Assembly: GCA_938008435.1 (NCBI GenBank)
Contig: CALLKK010000016.1
Span: forward strand, 49,968-113,967
Source of the DNA: an uncultured Steroidobacter sp.
Lineage (GTDB): Bacteria; Pseudomonadota; Gammaproteobacteria; Steroidobacterales; Steroidobacteraceae
Direction of reading: 5' to 3'
DNA length: 64,000 nt
Below are positions 19,530-27,065 of this stretch, piece by piece. The notes under the pieces were generated by a model that made no database searches, was not told the origin of the DNA, and saw nothing but the letters and a program-made list of their open reading frames with translations. The position numbers and the translations under genes were made by a program. Numbering within the stretch: the first letter of the stretch is position 1; each line of letters begins with the position of its first letter.

Positions 19530-20195
19530 ATGAGCTGGCTGGTCGAAGGCTTCATGTATGTCGTCAGCACGGTCGGTGCATTGTTGCCGATCGTCAATCC
19601 GCTCTCGGCCGTCGGCCTCGTCGTGAGCATTACGGCCAATCTAACCGAGGCCGAGCGCACGCAGCAGATCCGGCGCGCCTGTATCTACATGTTCTTCATC
19701 CTGACGGCATTCCTGGTTGCGGGCGGGCTCATCATGAGGTTCTTCGGCATCTCGATTCCAGGGCTGCGCATCGCCGGCGGGCTCATCGTAAGCTATCTCG
19801 GCTTTCGCATGCTCTTCCCCGATCACGCGCCGATTTCCCCGCAAGAACGCGACGAAGCCGCGCTCAAGCCGGACGTGTCCTTCACGCCGCTGGCGATGCC
19901 GAGCCTGAGTGGCCCGGGCTCGATTGCGGTGGTGGTGGGTATCTCCTCGACGGCGCAACAAACCGAGCTCGTGATCGTGAACCATTTGTTGGTCGCGATC
20001 GGCATCGCGATCACGGCTGCGATTTCCTATGCCGTGCTGCGGGCCGCGGTGCGGCTCGACAAGGTCCTCGGCGCCACGGGCATGAATGCAATTGCCCGCA
20101 TCATGGGCTTCATGCTCGTCTGCATCGGCGTGCAGTTCGTCATCAACGGCATCATCGAGATCTCTGCCATCTTGGGGCAGCAGCGCGCTACTTGA
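19530..20195 (+). CDS. MarC family integral membrane protein
   Basis: 221 residues with six hydrophobic segments and the MarC (UPF0056) signatures: LLPIVNPLSAVGLVVSIT near the N-terminus and PLAMPSLSGPGSIAVVV in the middle. The family was once linked to multiple antibiotic resistance, but that link has not held up, and its substrate is uncertain. The start ATG at 19530 follows a GGGGTTC-type weak site. It ends convergently with the minus-strand gene at 20188, overlapping by 8 bases. Confidence 0.9.
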   Translation: MSWLVEGFMYVVSTVGALLPIVNPLSAVGLVVSITANLTEAERTQQIRRACIYMFFILTAFLVAGGLIMRFFGISIPGLRIAGGLIVSYLGFRMLFPDHAPISPQERDEAALKPDVSFTPLAMPSLSGPGSIAVVVGISSTAQQTELVIVNHLLVAIGIAITAAISYAVLRAAVRLDKVLGATGMNAIARIMGFMLVCIGVQFVINGIIEISAILGQQRAT

Positions 20196-20628
20196 GCACG
20201 GGCGGTTCGATCGCAATGACTTTGCGATCGCGCAGCGTCACGCTGCCGCTCAAAAATCCTGACGAGCCGATCTCGAGCGCATAGAGCAGGATGCGCCGCT
20301 CGCCCTGCGTATCTTCCTCGACGCGCATCGACGTCGGCGGCCCCAGGGTTTCGATCACGGTCATCTCGTCCGTGCCGAGACGCAGCGTGTGCCATTTCTT
20401 GGCGTCGATCCACTTGTCCGAAGGCGGATCGAGCGGTCTGCGCACACTGTCGATTGGTGCGGGTGACGCTCCGGCGTGCCGCTTGAGCTCCGCGAGCTCC
20501 CGCGCGAGCGTGCTGACCTCGCGTTCCAGTCGGCGCACATCCTGCTCGAGGCTGATGATCCAGCCGTAGTCGTCGCCGGCCGCGCTTGCGGCGACGAATA
20601 GCGCCACCCACGCCAGCAATGCTTTCAT
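20188..20628 (-). CDS. Exported coiled-coil protein with SmpA/BamE-like C-terminus
   Basis: 146 residues from the ATG at 20628 (MKALLAWVALFVAASAAGDD), which gives a clean signal peptide; a longer frame to 20814 has no signal and no ribosome site. A short coiled coil (SLEQDVRRLEREVSTLARELAELK, about 26-49) is followed by a C-terminal region with KKWHTLRLGTDEMTVIETLGPPT, reminiscent of the SmpA/BamE/OmlA fold (a Gly, then LGxPT). Function unknown; probably periplasmic. The fold assignment is tentative. Confidence 0.7.
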   Translation of the reverse strand: MKALLAWVALFVAASAAGDDYGWIISLEQDVRRLEREVSTLARELAELKRHAGASPAPIDSVRRPLDPPSDKWIDAKKWHTLRLGTDEMTVIETLGPPTSMRVEEDTQGERRILLYALEIGSSGFLSGSVTLRDRKVIAIEPPVLK

Positions 20629-20753
20629 ACAGCGGCCCTCGCCCATGCCCTCATCGGGCGGTCGAGGATGCAACGCGCGATTGCGCGGTTTCTTTCCCAG
20701 CATGGACGGGCTCCGTCGATGTCTGCAGAATCGCCGTCGGTTCAGTGCGGGAC

Positions 20754-22934
20754 ATGCGCTCGATGAAAGGCCGTTACGCGATTCTCTTTGCGTTTGCGCT
20801 CCTGGTGTCGGCACCTGCCGTCGCCGAGAAGGTCACGATCGTCTACGACGCCGAGCGGCCGCCGATTGCATATGCAGCGCGCAAGCTCACGAGCGCCCTG
20901 CGCGAGCGTGGCCATGAAGTAAGCGACCAACGCACCGGCTACGATCGCCTGATCAGTCTCGCCGTGCATGGCGCGCGCTTGCCCGCCGAGGCATTCGCCG
21001 TCCTGCCGGAAGGCAAGGTTATCACCGTCTATGGCGGCGATGAGCGCGGTCTGGTCTACGGCGCGCTGAGCCTCATCGAAGCATTGCGCAACGGCACGCC
21101 GCTCGCGGGCATCCAGGCGCACGAAGAACGGCCGCATCTCGAATTCCGCGGCATCAAGTTCAATCTTCCGTGGGACACCTACCGGCCGAGCTCGGCGCTC
21201 GATCAGCACTACGAGACCGTGCGCGACCTCAAGTTCTGGGAAGCGTTCCTCGACATGATGGTCGAGAACCGCTTCAATGCGATCAGCTTGTGGAATCTCC
21301 ACCCGTACACGTACATGGTGCTGCCGAAGAACTTTCCCGAGGCGAGCCCCTGGTCGAAGAAGGAGCTCGCCGCGTGGCAGCGCCTGTATCGCGAGATCTT
21401 CCGCATGGCGAAGGAGCGCGCGCTCGACACTTACATCGTGCACTGGAACATCTTCGTCAGCCGCGAGCTCGCCCAGGCGCACGATGTCGCGAAGGTGAAC
21501 TTCTATCCGCACTACTACGTGCCGGGCGATACGTCCGAGCTCGTGCGTCGTTACTTGCGCGAGAGCGTCACACAAGTGCTCGAGGAGTACCCAGACCTCG
21601 ACGGCATCGGTATCTCGCACGGCGAAGGCATGGCGGAGATGACGCCGCTCGAACGGCAACGCTGGGTCGACGACGTGCTCATCGCCGGCATGCTCGCAGC
21701 CAAACGGCCGGTGAAGCTGATTCACCGAGTGCCCTTCTCATCCGGCACCTCTTCGGAGCCGGGCGTGAGCCGCGATGTCGAGCAGATCACTCGCGAGGCC
21801 ATGGAGGCCTTGGGCGATCGCTTCGACGGCCCGATCTGGGTCGAGATGAAATTCAACTGGTCGCACGCCCACTCGACGCCGGAGCTCGTCAAAGTGCACG
21901 GCGGGCCGCTCGGCGATACGTACTTCGTGCCGCCGCCGAAGAACTACAAGATCACATGGCAGGCGCGTAATGAGGACTTCTTCGCGCTGCGCTGGGGCGT
22001 GCCGAGCTTCATTCGCGAGCACATTGCGCGCAACGGCGCGCCCGACTACGTAGGCGGCTATTTCGTCGGCTCGGAAACGTACATTCCGGCGCTCGATTAC
22101 TTCACCGCGATCGAAGCGCCCGTGGCATGGCGGTGGGCATTCGAGCGTCAATGGCTGTTCTACAAGCTTTGGGGCCGCCTCCTGTACAACCCGGCCACGC
22201 CCGATGCCGTGTTCGAGGCGGAATTCGTCCGCCGCTACGGCCAGAAGGCGCGATCGCTGCTGCAGGCCTATTCGCTTGCGTCCGCGACGCAGCTTCGTCT
22301 GGCATCGCTCTATGACTCACGCTGGGACTTCACGCTCTACGGCGAAGGATTCCTCGCATTGCAGGATGAGCACACGCGCTACATCTCCGTCGATCGGCTC
22401 ATCGAGCAACCGCCGCTCGATCCGGATTACGTCTCGGTGCGCGAGTACGTGGAGACGCTCGCTGCGGGCGGCGCTTTCGGCGCGGATCGCATGACGCCGC
22501 CGAAGCTCATCGACTTGCTGGAGCGCGACGATCGCGAAGCCTTGCGTCTTGTCGCGGCGATCGACCCGGCGGGGGATGCTTCGCTCCTCTACGAGGTGGC
22601 CGATGTGAAGGTCTGGGCCAATCTCGGACTGCACCTTGCGGAGAAGCTGAAAGGGGCGCTCGCCTTGCAGCGCTATCGACTGATGGGCGACGAAGCGGAC
22701 CGAGAGTCCGCCATCGCGCACCTCACGCAGGCGCTTGCCTATTGGGATGAAGTCGTGGCGATCACGCGGCCGCTCTATCGCGACATGCCGCTCACGCACT
22801 ACAACCACAACGAGTTCGTCGCGAACGACGACAACTTGTTTCATTGGGCGCGCGTGCGCAATGAAGTGGCCGAGGATGTCGAGATCGCGCGTCGTGCGCG
22901 GCCTGTGACCGAGACAGCGAGCGCACGGCGCTGA
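20754..22934 (+). CDS. Secreted glycoside-hydrolase-like protein (GH20/GH67-type N-terminal fold)
   Basis: About 726 residues. A signal peptide (ending APAVAEK) is followed by an N-terminal domain of the zincin-like type found before the catalytic barrel of GH20 and GH67 enzymes (VTIVYDAERPPIAYAARKL to ERGLVYGALSLIEAL). Next comes a TIM-barrel-like region with LEFRGIKFNLPWDTYRP, MMVENRFNAISLWNLHPYT, DGIGISHGEGM and WVEMKFNWSHAHS. The pattern suggests an exo-acting glycosidase such as an alpha-glucuronidase-like enzyme; the catalytic acids were not assigned. ATG codons at 20754 and 20763 are both possible. The ABM-domain gene 10 bases downstream is probably in the same transcript. Confidence 0.72.
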   Translation: MRSMKGRYAILFAFALLVSAPAVAEKVTIVYDAERPPIAYAARKLTSALRERGHEVSDQRTGYDRLISLAVHGARLPAEAFAVLPEGKVITVYGGDERGLVYGALSLIEALRNGTPLAGIQAHEERPHLEFRGIKFNLPWDTYRPSSALDQHYETVRDLKFWEAFLDMMVENRFNAISLWNLHPYTYMVLPKNFPEASPWSKKELAAWQRLYREIFRMAKERALDTYIVHWNIFVSRELAQAHDVAKVNFYPHYYVPGDTSELVRRYLRESVTQVLEEYPDLDGIGISHGEGMAEMTPLERQRWVDDVLIAGMLAAKRPVKLIHRVPFSSGTSSEPGVSRDVEQITREAMEALGDRFDGPIWVEMKFNWSHAHSTPELVKVHGGPLGDTYFVPPPKNYKITWQARNEDFFALRWGVPSFIREHIARNGAPDYVGGYFVGSETYIPALDYFTAIEAPVAWRWAFERQWLFYKLWGRLLYNPATPDAVFEAEFVRRYGQKARSLLQAYSLASATQLRLASLYDSRWDFTLYGEGFLALQDEHTRYISVDRLIEQPPLDPDYVSVREYVETLAAGGAFGADRMTPPKLIDLLERDDREALRLVAAIDPAGDASLLYEVADVKVWANLGLHLAEKLKGALALQRYRLMGDEADRESAIAHLTQALAYWDEVVAITRPLYRDMPLTHYNHNEFVANDDNLFHWARVRNEVAEDVEIARRARPVTETASARR

Positions 22935-22944
22935 AGGAGCAACG

Positions 22945-23319
22945 ATGGATCGGCGCGAATTCATCGTCGGACTTGCCGCATTTTCGCTCGCCGGTTGCCG
23001 ACAGACGCAGGATGGAGGAACGAGCATGTACGGACTCATTGGCAAGATCACCGCGACGCCCGGCCAGCGCGATACGCTGATCGGCCTGCTGCTCGAGGGC
23101 AGCAAGGACATGCCCGGGTGCTTGAGCTACATCGTCGCGAGGGATCCGAGCGATGCCGACGCTGTGTGGGTTACCGAGGTGTGGGACAGCGAGACAAGTC
23201 ACAAGGCTTCGCTTCAGCTGCCGCAGGTGCGCGCCGCGATCGCGCAAGCAAAGCCGCTGATCGGAGCTTTCGGTCCGAGCTACGTCACCGAACCCGTGGG
23301 CGGTCACGGCCTCGGCTAA
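22945..23319 (+). CDS. ABM-domain (YgiN-like) protein with lipoprotein-type signal
   Basis: 124 residues with a strong ribosome site (AAGGAG) before ATG 22945. The N-terminus MDRREFIVGLAAFSLAGCRQ combines a twin-Arg-like start with a lipobox (LAGC, C18). The rest is a single antibiotic-biosynthesis monooxygenase fold: YGLIGKITATPGQRDTL, GCLSYIVARDPSDADAVWVTEVWDSE and LPQVRAAIAQAKPLIG. An exported or lipidated ABM domain is less usual than the cytosolic form. An internal ATG at 23026 (MYGLIGK) would give a purely cytosolic protein, so export depends on the start chosen. Confidence 0.8.
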   Translation: MDRREFIVGLAAFSLAGCRQTQDGGTSMYGLIGKITATPGQRDTLIGLLLEGSKDMPGCLSYIVARDPSDADAVWVTEVWDSETSHKASLQLPQVRAAIAQAKPLIGAFGPSYVTEPVGGHGLG

Positions 23320-23331
23320 AGCCGTGACTGG

Positions 23332-24393
23332 CTAGCGGCGTACGCGGGCGAGCAGTGCCTTGAGCTGCGGCCACTCGATGGGACGCAGCAGCTGCGCGTC
23401 GATCTCTGGATGGACTGGAGCGTTGCTGCTCGAGACGACAGCGAAGAACACTTGAGCTCCGAGCGTACGTTTCGCCGCGCGTACGACGTCGAGAAGATTC
23501 ACGTTGCCGAGGGCCGCATCGACGAGCACGACATCGGGTGCGAAGCCAGCAAGCGTTCCGGCCAGCTGTTTGCCGTCGTAGAGCACCTGCGTTTCCAAGC
23601 CTTCCAGCTTGAGGATCATCGCGAGACTGTCCGCTGCGTCGCGATTGCGATCGGCGATGAGCACGCGCATCGGACCGCCGCGCGAAACAGCGGATGAGGC
23701 TGCATCCGCAGCTTGTGCAGGAGAGGGTAGCTCGAGCGTCACGCTCGTTTGTTCGCCATCCTGCGCCACGTGCAGCTCGCCTTGTTCGTCTTGAAGCAGC
23801 GGCTCCAGGAGCTCAAGCAGCGGCCGATCGGCTGTTGCGTCAAGAACGCCGGCGCGCACCTCGAGCAGCGCTCGCGCCTTCGGTTCTTCTCCGATGCGTC
23901 GGACGCGAACTTCGATCTTGGCGTCCGGCGTCGAGTGATCGATTGCATCGAGCAGCAATGCCAGCACGAACGTGCGGACATTGGCGCGCCGCGCCTCGAC
24001 GCTTACGGCCGGCTCGATGCTCGTAACGGCTGTTGCAACGGCATGCTCGTGACGCAGCAGCGTCAATGCTTCATTGAGCAACGCAGAGAAATCGAAGCGT
24101 TCGGGCGCGCCCGGAGGTTGTCCGAGCTGTTGCAGGATGCGATCGAGCGTCTCGCGCAGCGTACGCAACTGCTGTTGCAGCAGAGCAAGACAGTCTTGTG
24201 CGGAGATTCGGGCGTTTGCGGGCGAGGCGACGCTCTTGCTCAATAATTCGAGGCCCGAGTGCATGCTTTGCACGACGTTGTTGATGTCGTGCTTCAGTGT
24301 CCGATGGCAGCGCTCCAGCACTTGGCTGCGCAAGGCACTCGCGCGCAGCTCCTGCTCAGCGAGTCGGAATCCGCCGCTGTTCGTGGACGTCAT
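23332..24393 (-). CDS. Degenerate histidine-kinase-like and receiver fusion protein
   Basis: 353 residues. An N-terminal coiled coil contains a HisKA-like helix with a candidate phospho-His (RTLKHDINNVVQSM), followed by an HATPase-like region in which the N-box Asn is replaced by Asp (LALLLDAIDH) and no DxGxG motif is seen. The C-terminus is a receiver domain (VLIADRNRDAADSL to the end) with a plausible phospho-acceptor Asp (VVLVDAALG), but the conserved Lys before Pro is Arg (LLRPIEW). Both domains therefore look degenerate, suggesting a phosphotransfer scaffold or signalling adaptor. ATG 24393 was preferred over a TTG at 24414. Confidence 0.7.
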   Translation of the reverse strand: MTSTNSGGFRLAEQELRASALRSQVLERCHRTLKHDINNVVQSMHSGLELLSKSVASPANARISAQDCLALLQQQLRTLRETLDRILQQLGQPPGAPERFDFSALLNEALTLLRHEHAVATAVTSIEPAVSVEARRANVRTFVLALLLDAIDHSTPDAKIEVRVRRIGEEPKARALLEVRAGVLDATADRPLLELLEPLLQDEQGELHVAQDGEQTSVTLELPSPAQAADAASSAVSRGGPMRVLIADRNRDAADSLAMILKLEGLETQVLYDGKQLAGTLAGFAPDVVLVDAALGNVNLLDVVRAAKRTLGAQVFFAVVSSSNAPVHPEIDAQLLRPIEWPQLKALLARVRR

Positions 24394-24489
24394 AATCCCT
24401 GTGCACACCGCCAACGCTGCGCGACACGTTACTCGCGCTCGTATGCGGGGGCAAGCACGGTGCGCCGGCGAGCCGCGGCGCGTGCCAGG

Positions 24490-25278
24490 TCAGCCGAACA
24501 CGGCCACCAATTGGCGGCTGAGCGCGACCGGCGTGCCCTCTGGGTCGTAGAGAATGCCGCTCTCGTGCGTGTAACCGTCCTTGCCTGCGTCCATATCGTG
24601 CTCCAAGCGCCACCACGCGTCGGGCGGAAAGTCGAAACGATGGCTGACGAACTCGAGTGTCCACACGAGCGAGCTCGCCGGCGCCGGCGGCGCGCACATC
24701 GACATGGCGACGGGCGGCAGGCAATCCGTCAACGCGACGATGTGCGACTCGGTGGTCGGAGCCGGATCGCGATGACGTAGAAATGCTTTGCCGGGCGTGC
24801 GCACGCCGCTGAAGAGGCCGGGATCTTCGATCCAGCGCACCGCGAAATGTTGGATGAAGCGCGGCAGGTGCGCTCCTGCCGTCGGCATGTCGACCAGCTC
24901 ATCGACCTTGCGCGCAGGCGGCTCGCCGCGCAACGGCACATCGATGCGCGATGGCCGCGCATTGCCGTAGACGCCCACGATCGTCGCAACCGCCTCGCCG
25001 TCGGCCGTGATCGCACATTGCGTGGTCGTGACGGCGCGACCCACGCGCAGCACTTGCGTAACGATGCGCCAAGAGCCCGCCGGGGCAGGGCCGACGAAGG
25101 TGACATTGAGCGAGCGCAGCACGCGATCGCGCGGCACGACGCGCCGCATAGCTTCGTTGCCGACCGCGGCCACCAGACCGCCGAAGATCGCGCGGCCCTG
25201 ACCCCAATCCTCGCTCACATCGACGAGGCACTCGGTGCCTTCGCCACGCAAGGTTTCGATGATCTCTGAAAAGAGCAT
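24490..25278 (-). CDS. Acyl-CoA thioesterase family protein (double hotdog)
   Basis: 262 residues with the layout of TesB-like tandem hotdog thioesterases. The first half has GQGRAIFGGLVAAVGNEAM and LRSLNVTFVGPAPAG, where FGG begins the long hotdog helix. The second half has ALTDCLPPVAMSM and SSLVWTLEFVSHRF. Such proteins hydrolyse acyl-CoA thioesters in the cytoplasm. A separate upstream promoter is likely because the next gene on this strand begins 85 bases away. Chain-length specificity cannot be read from sequence. Confidence 0.83.
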   Translation of the reverse strand: MLFSEIIETLRGEGTECLVDVSEDWGQGRAIFGGLVAAVGNEAMRRVVPRDRVLRSLNVTFVGPAPAGSWRIVTQVLRVGRAVTTTQCAITADGEAVATIVGVYGNARPSRIDVPLRGEPPARKVDELVDMPTAGAHLPRFIQHFAVRWIEDPGLFSGVRTPGKAFLRHRDPAPTTESHIVALTDCLPPVAMSMCAPPAPASSLVWTLEFVSHRFDFPPDAWWRLEHDMDAGKDGYTHESGILYDPEGTPVALSRQLVAVFG

Positions 25279-25363
25279 AGGTCAATGACAGTGCTTTGAG
25301 TGATCGCAAGGCGCATGGCCGACGATCCGGCGCGGATGCTATCGCGTCGGCACCGTCGATGCG

Positions 25364-25711
25364 CTAGATCAACTTCGCTCCGTTCGGCACGGACCGCTCG
25401 GGCACCGCGAGCACGATGCGGCCTTCGCTATCCGCAAAGCCGGTGACGAGCACTTGCGATTCGAACGGCCCGATGCGTTTCGGCGGAAAGTTCACGACGG
25501 CAATGACCTGCCGTCCAACCAAGTCCTCCTTCGCATAAAGCGCGGTGATCTGCGCGCTCGAAACGCGCTCGCCAATCTCTGGACCGAAATCGATGCGCAG
25601 CTTCCAGGCCGGTTTGCGCGCCTCGGGAAAGTCCATTACCTCGACAATGGTACCGACGCGCAACTCGACTTTGCTGAAGTCTTCCCAATTGATTTGCTGC
25701 ATGTCGGTCAT
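25364..25711 (-). CDS. csaA: CsaA-like tRNA-binding protein
   Basis: 115 residues from ATG 25711 (MTDMQQINWEDF), the length and start of CsaA. The OB-fold tRNA-binding domain is recognisable: VELRVGTIVEVMDFPEARKPAWKLRIDFG, QITALYAKEDLVGRQVIAVVNFPPKRIG and FESQVLVTGF. CsaA is a dimeric protein with export-associated chaperone activity and tRNA binding, related to the C-terminal domain of methionyl-tRNA synthetase. An open frame continues 26 codons upstream without family similarity. Confidence 0.88.
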   Translation of the reverse strand: MTDMQQINWEDFSKVELRVGTIVEVMDFPEARKPAWKLRIDFGPEIGERVSSAQITALYAKEDLVGRQVIAVVNFPPKRIGPFESQVLVTGFADSEGRIVLAVPERSVPNGAKLI

Positions 25712-25827
25712 GCAATGAAGCGACGAAAAGATCAGCCAAGTATCGCTCTGCGGCGCCCGTGCGCAAACCACGGCGGGCGACGCGCGCACTCTCAGCTACG
25801 TCCGGGCGCGTCGAGCGCCTTGAAGCG

Positions 25828-27042
25828 TCAGGTCAGAACCGCTGCTTCGTAGATGACGTAACGATTCTTGCCCGAAGACTTGGCGCGATAGAGCGCCTCG
25901 TCCGCCTGACGATACATCGTTTCGAACTGCGCGTCGGCGCCGTTGTCCACGCAGATGCCGATCGACACGCTGGAGCTCGGCGCATTCGAGCGATGCTCGC
26001 TCGCCAGCATCTTGCCGAGGATCCGCCGCGCGATTTCCGTGGCCGCATCGAGGTCGCAGCCGGCAGCGAAAATCATGAACTCATCGCCGCCGAGTCGCGC
26101 GCAGACGTCGCTCTCGCGCACGCTGCCGCGCATCGCCTCGGCGACCCGGCGCAGGAATGCATCGCCCGCCGCATGTCCGTGATGGTCGTTGATCGACTTG
26201 AGATCGTCCACGTCGATCAAAATGACGGCATACGTGGCGGCGCGCGATCCCAGCGCCGTTTGAATCGCCGCAATCGCGCCGCGGCGATTGAGCAACTCGG
26301 TGAGATCGTCGCGAATCGACACAGCGTAATGTTCTTGGATCTGATTCGCGACCGTGTGCTGATAGCGCGCGGCCAGATAACCGATGAGCAGCGCGCACAG
26401 GAGCGCCGCCGTCATCGAGCCGATGAAGATGGGCCGAAAGCGCGCCTCGAGCGCCATGTAGTACTGCGTGTCGAAGTCGACGCCGACGAAACCGCTGTAG
26501 CGGCCTTGGCTGTCGTAGATGGGCGTGTGACCGGAGAGGAAGTAGCCGTATTCGTCGTGCTGAAAGTCGGGGAACACGTACGTTTCGCCGCGCGCGATCT
26601 GGCTCAACCAATCGGGATCGGGCTCCACATCGATCGGACGGAACAGCTCCATGTAGCGCGAGGCGCGCAGCTCGCGGTTGGTGACGAGCTTGTCGGAGGC
26701 GGCCGTATCGACGACGAAATAGCTTTCGCCGTCGCGCTCCACCATCGTGTAGACGTAGAAGATCTCGGGCGCCGCCGAGTGAAAGCGCACGAGCGGCTCG
26801 ACGGTGCGATCGTAGAGCTCGGGCGTGTAACGCTCGGGATCGAGTAGCTCGCGATGCAAATCGCCGTCGACGACGCTCGCGGCCAGGCGCGCGATCTCCG
26901 CAACGTGGGAACGCAGCACCTCGAGACGCGCTTGCTTCGAGAGCCACTGAGGGATCGCGACGACAGCGCCCAAGACGAGCGCGGCGCCCAACGAGACCAC
27001 CCAGAAGGTGCGGCGGTCGAAGCGGCGAATACCCCCGAGCAT
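25828..27042 (-). CDS. Membrane diguanylate cyclase with periplasmic sensor domain
   Basis: 404 residues. One N-terminal membrane helix (about 13-33), a periplasmic region of about 180 residues resembling a Cache-type sensor (PEIFYVYTMVERDGESYFVVD, GFVGVDFD), a second membrane helix (about 207-226) and a C-terminal GGDEF domain with the intact active-site motif (ARLGGDEFMIF) and the substrate region IDVDDLKSINDHHGH. It should make c-di-GMP in response to an extracytoplasmic signal. No RxxD inhibitory site is evident before GGDEF. Confidence 0.92.
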   Translation of the reverse strand: MLGGIRRFDRRTFWVVSLGAALVLGAVVAIPQWLSKQARLEVLRSHVAEIARLAASVVDGDLHRELLDPERYTPELYDRTVEPLVRFHSAAPEIFYVYTMVERDGESYFVVDTAASDKLVTNRELRASRYMELFRPIDVEPDPDWLSQIARGETYVFPDFQHDEYGYFLSGHTPIYDSQGRYSGFVGVDFDTQYYMALEARFRPIFIGSMTAALLCALLIGYLAARYQHTVANQIQEHYAVSIRDDLTELLNRRGAIAAIQTALGSRAATYAVILIDVDDLKSINDHHGHAAGDAFLRRVAEAMRGSVRESDVCARLGGDEFMIFAAGCDLDAATEIARRILGKMLASEHRSNAPSSSVSIGICVDNGADAQFETMYRQADEALYRAKSSGKNRYVIYEAAVLT

Positions 27043-27065
27043 CTGCTACGAAGCGCGCGGCGGAG

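Noticed and set aside
23304..23327. 7-bp inverted repeat (TCACGGC/GCCGTGA) between two convergent genes
   Set aside because: The loop of 10 bases includes the stop codon of the ABM gene and no T-run follows on either strand, so termination is not supported.
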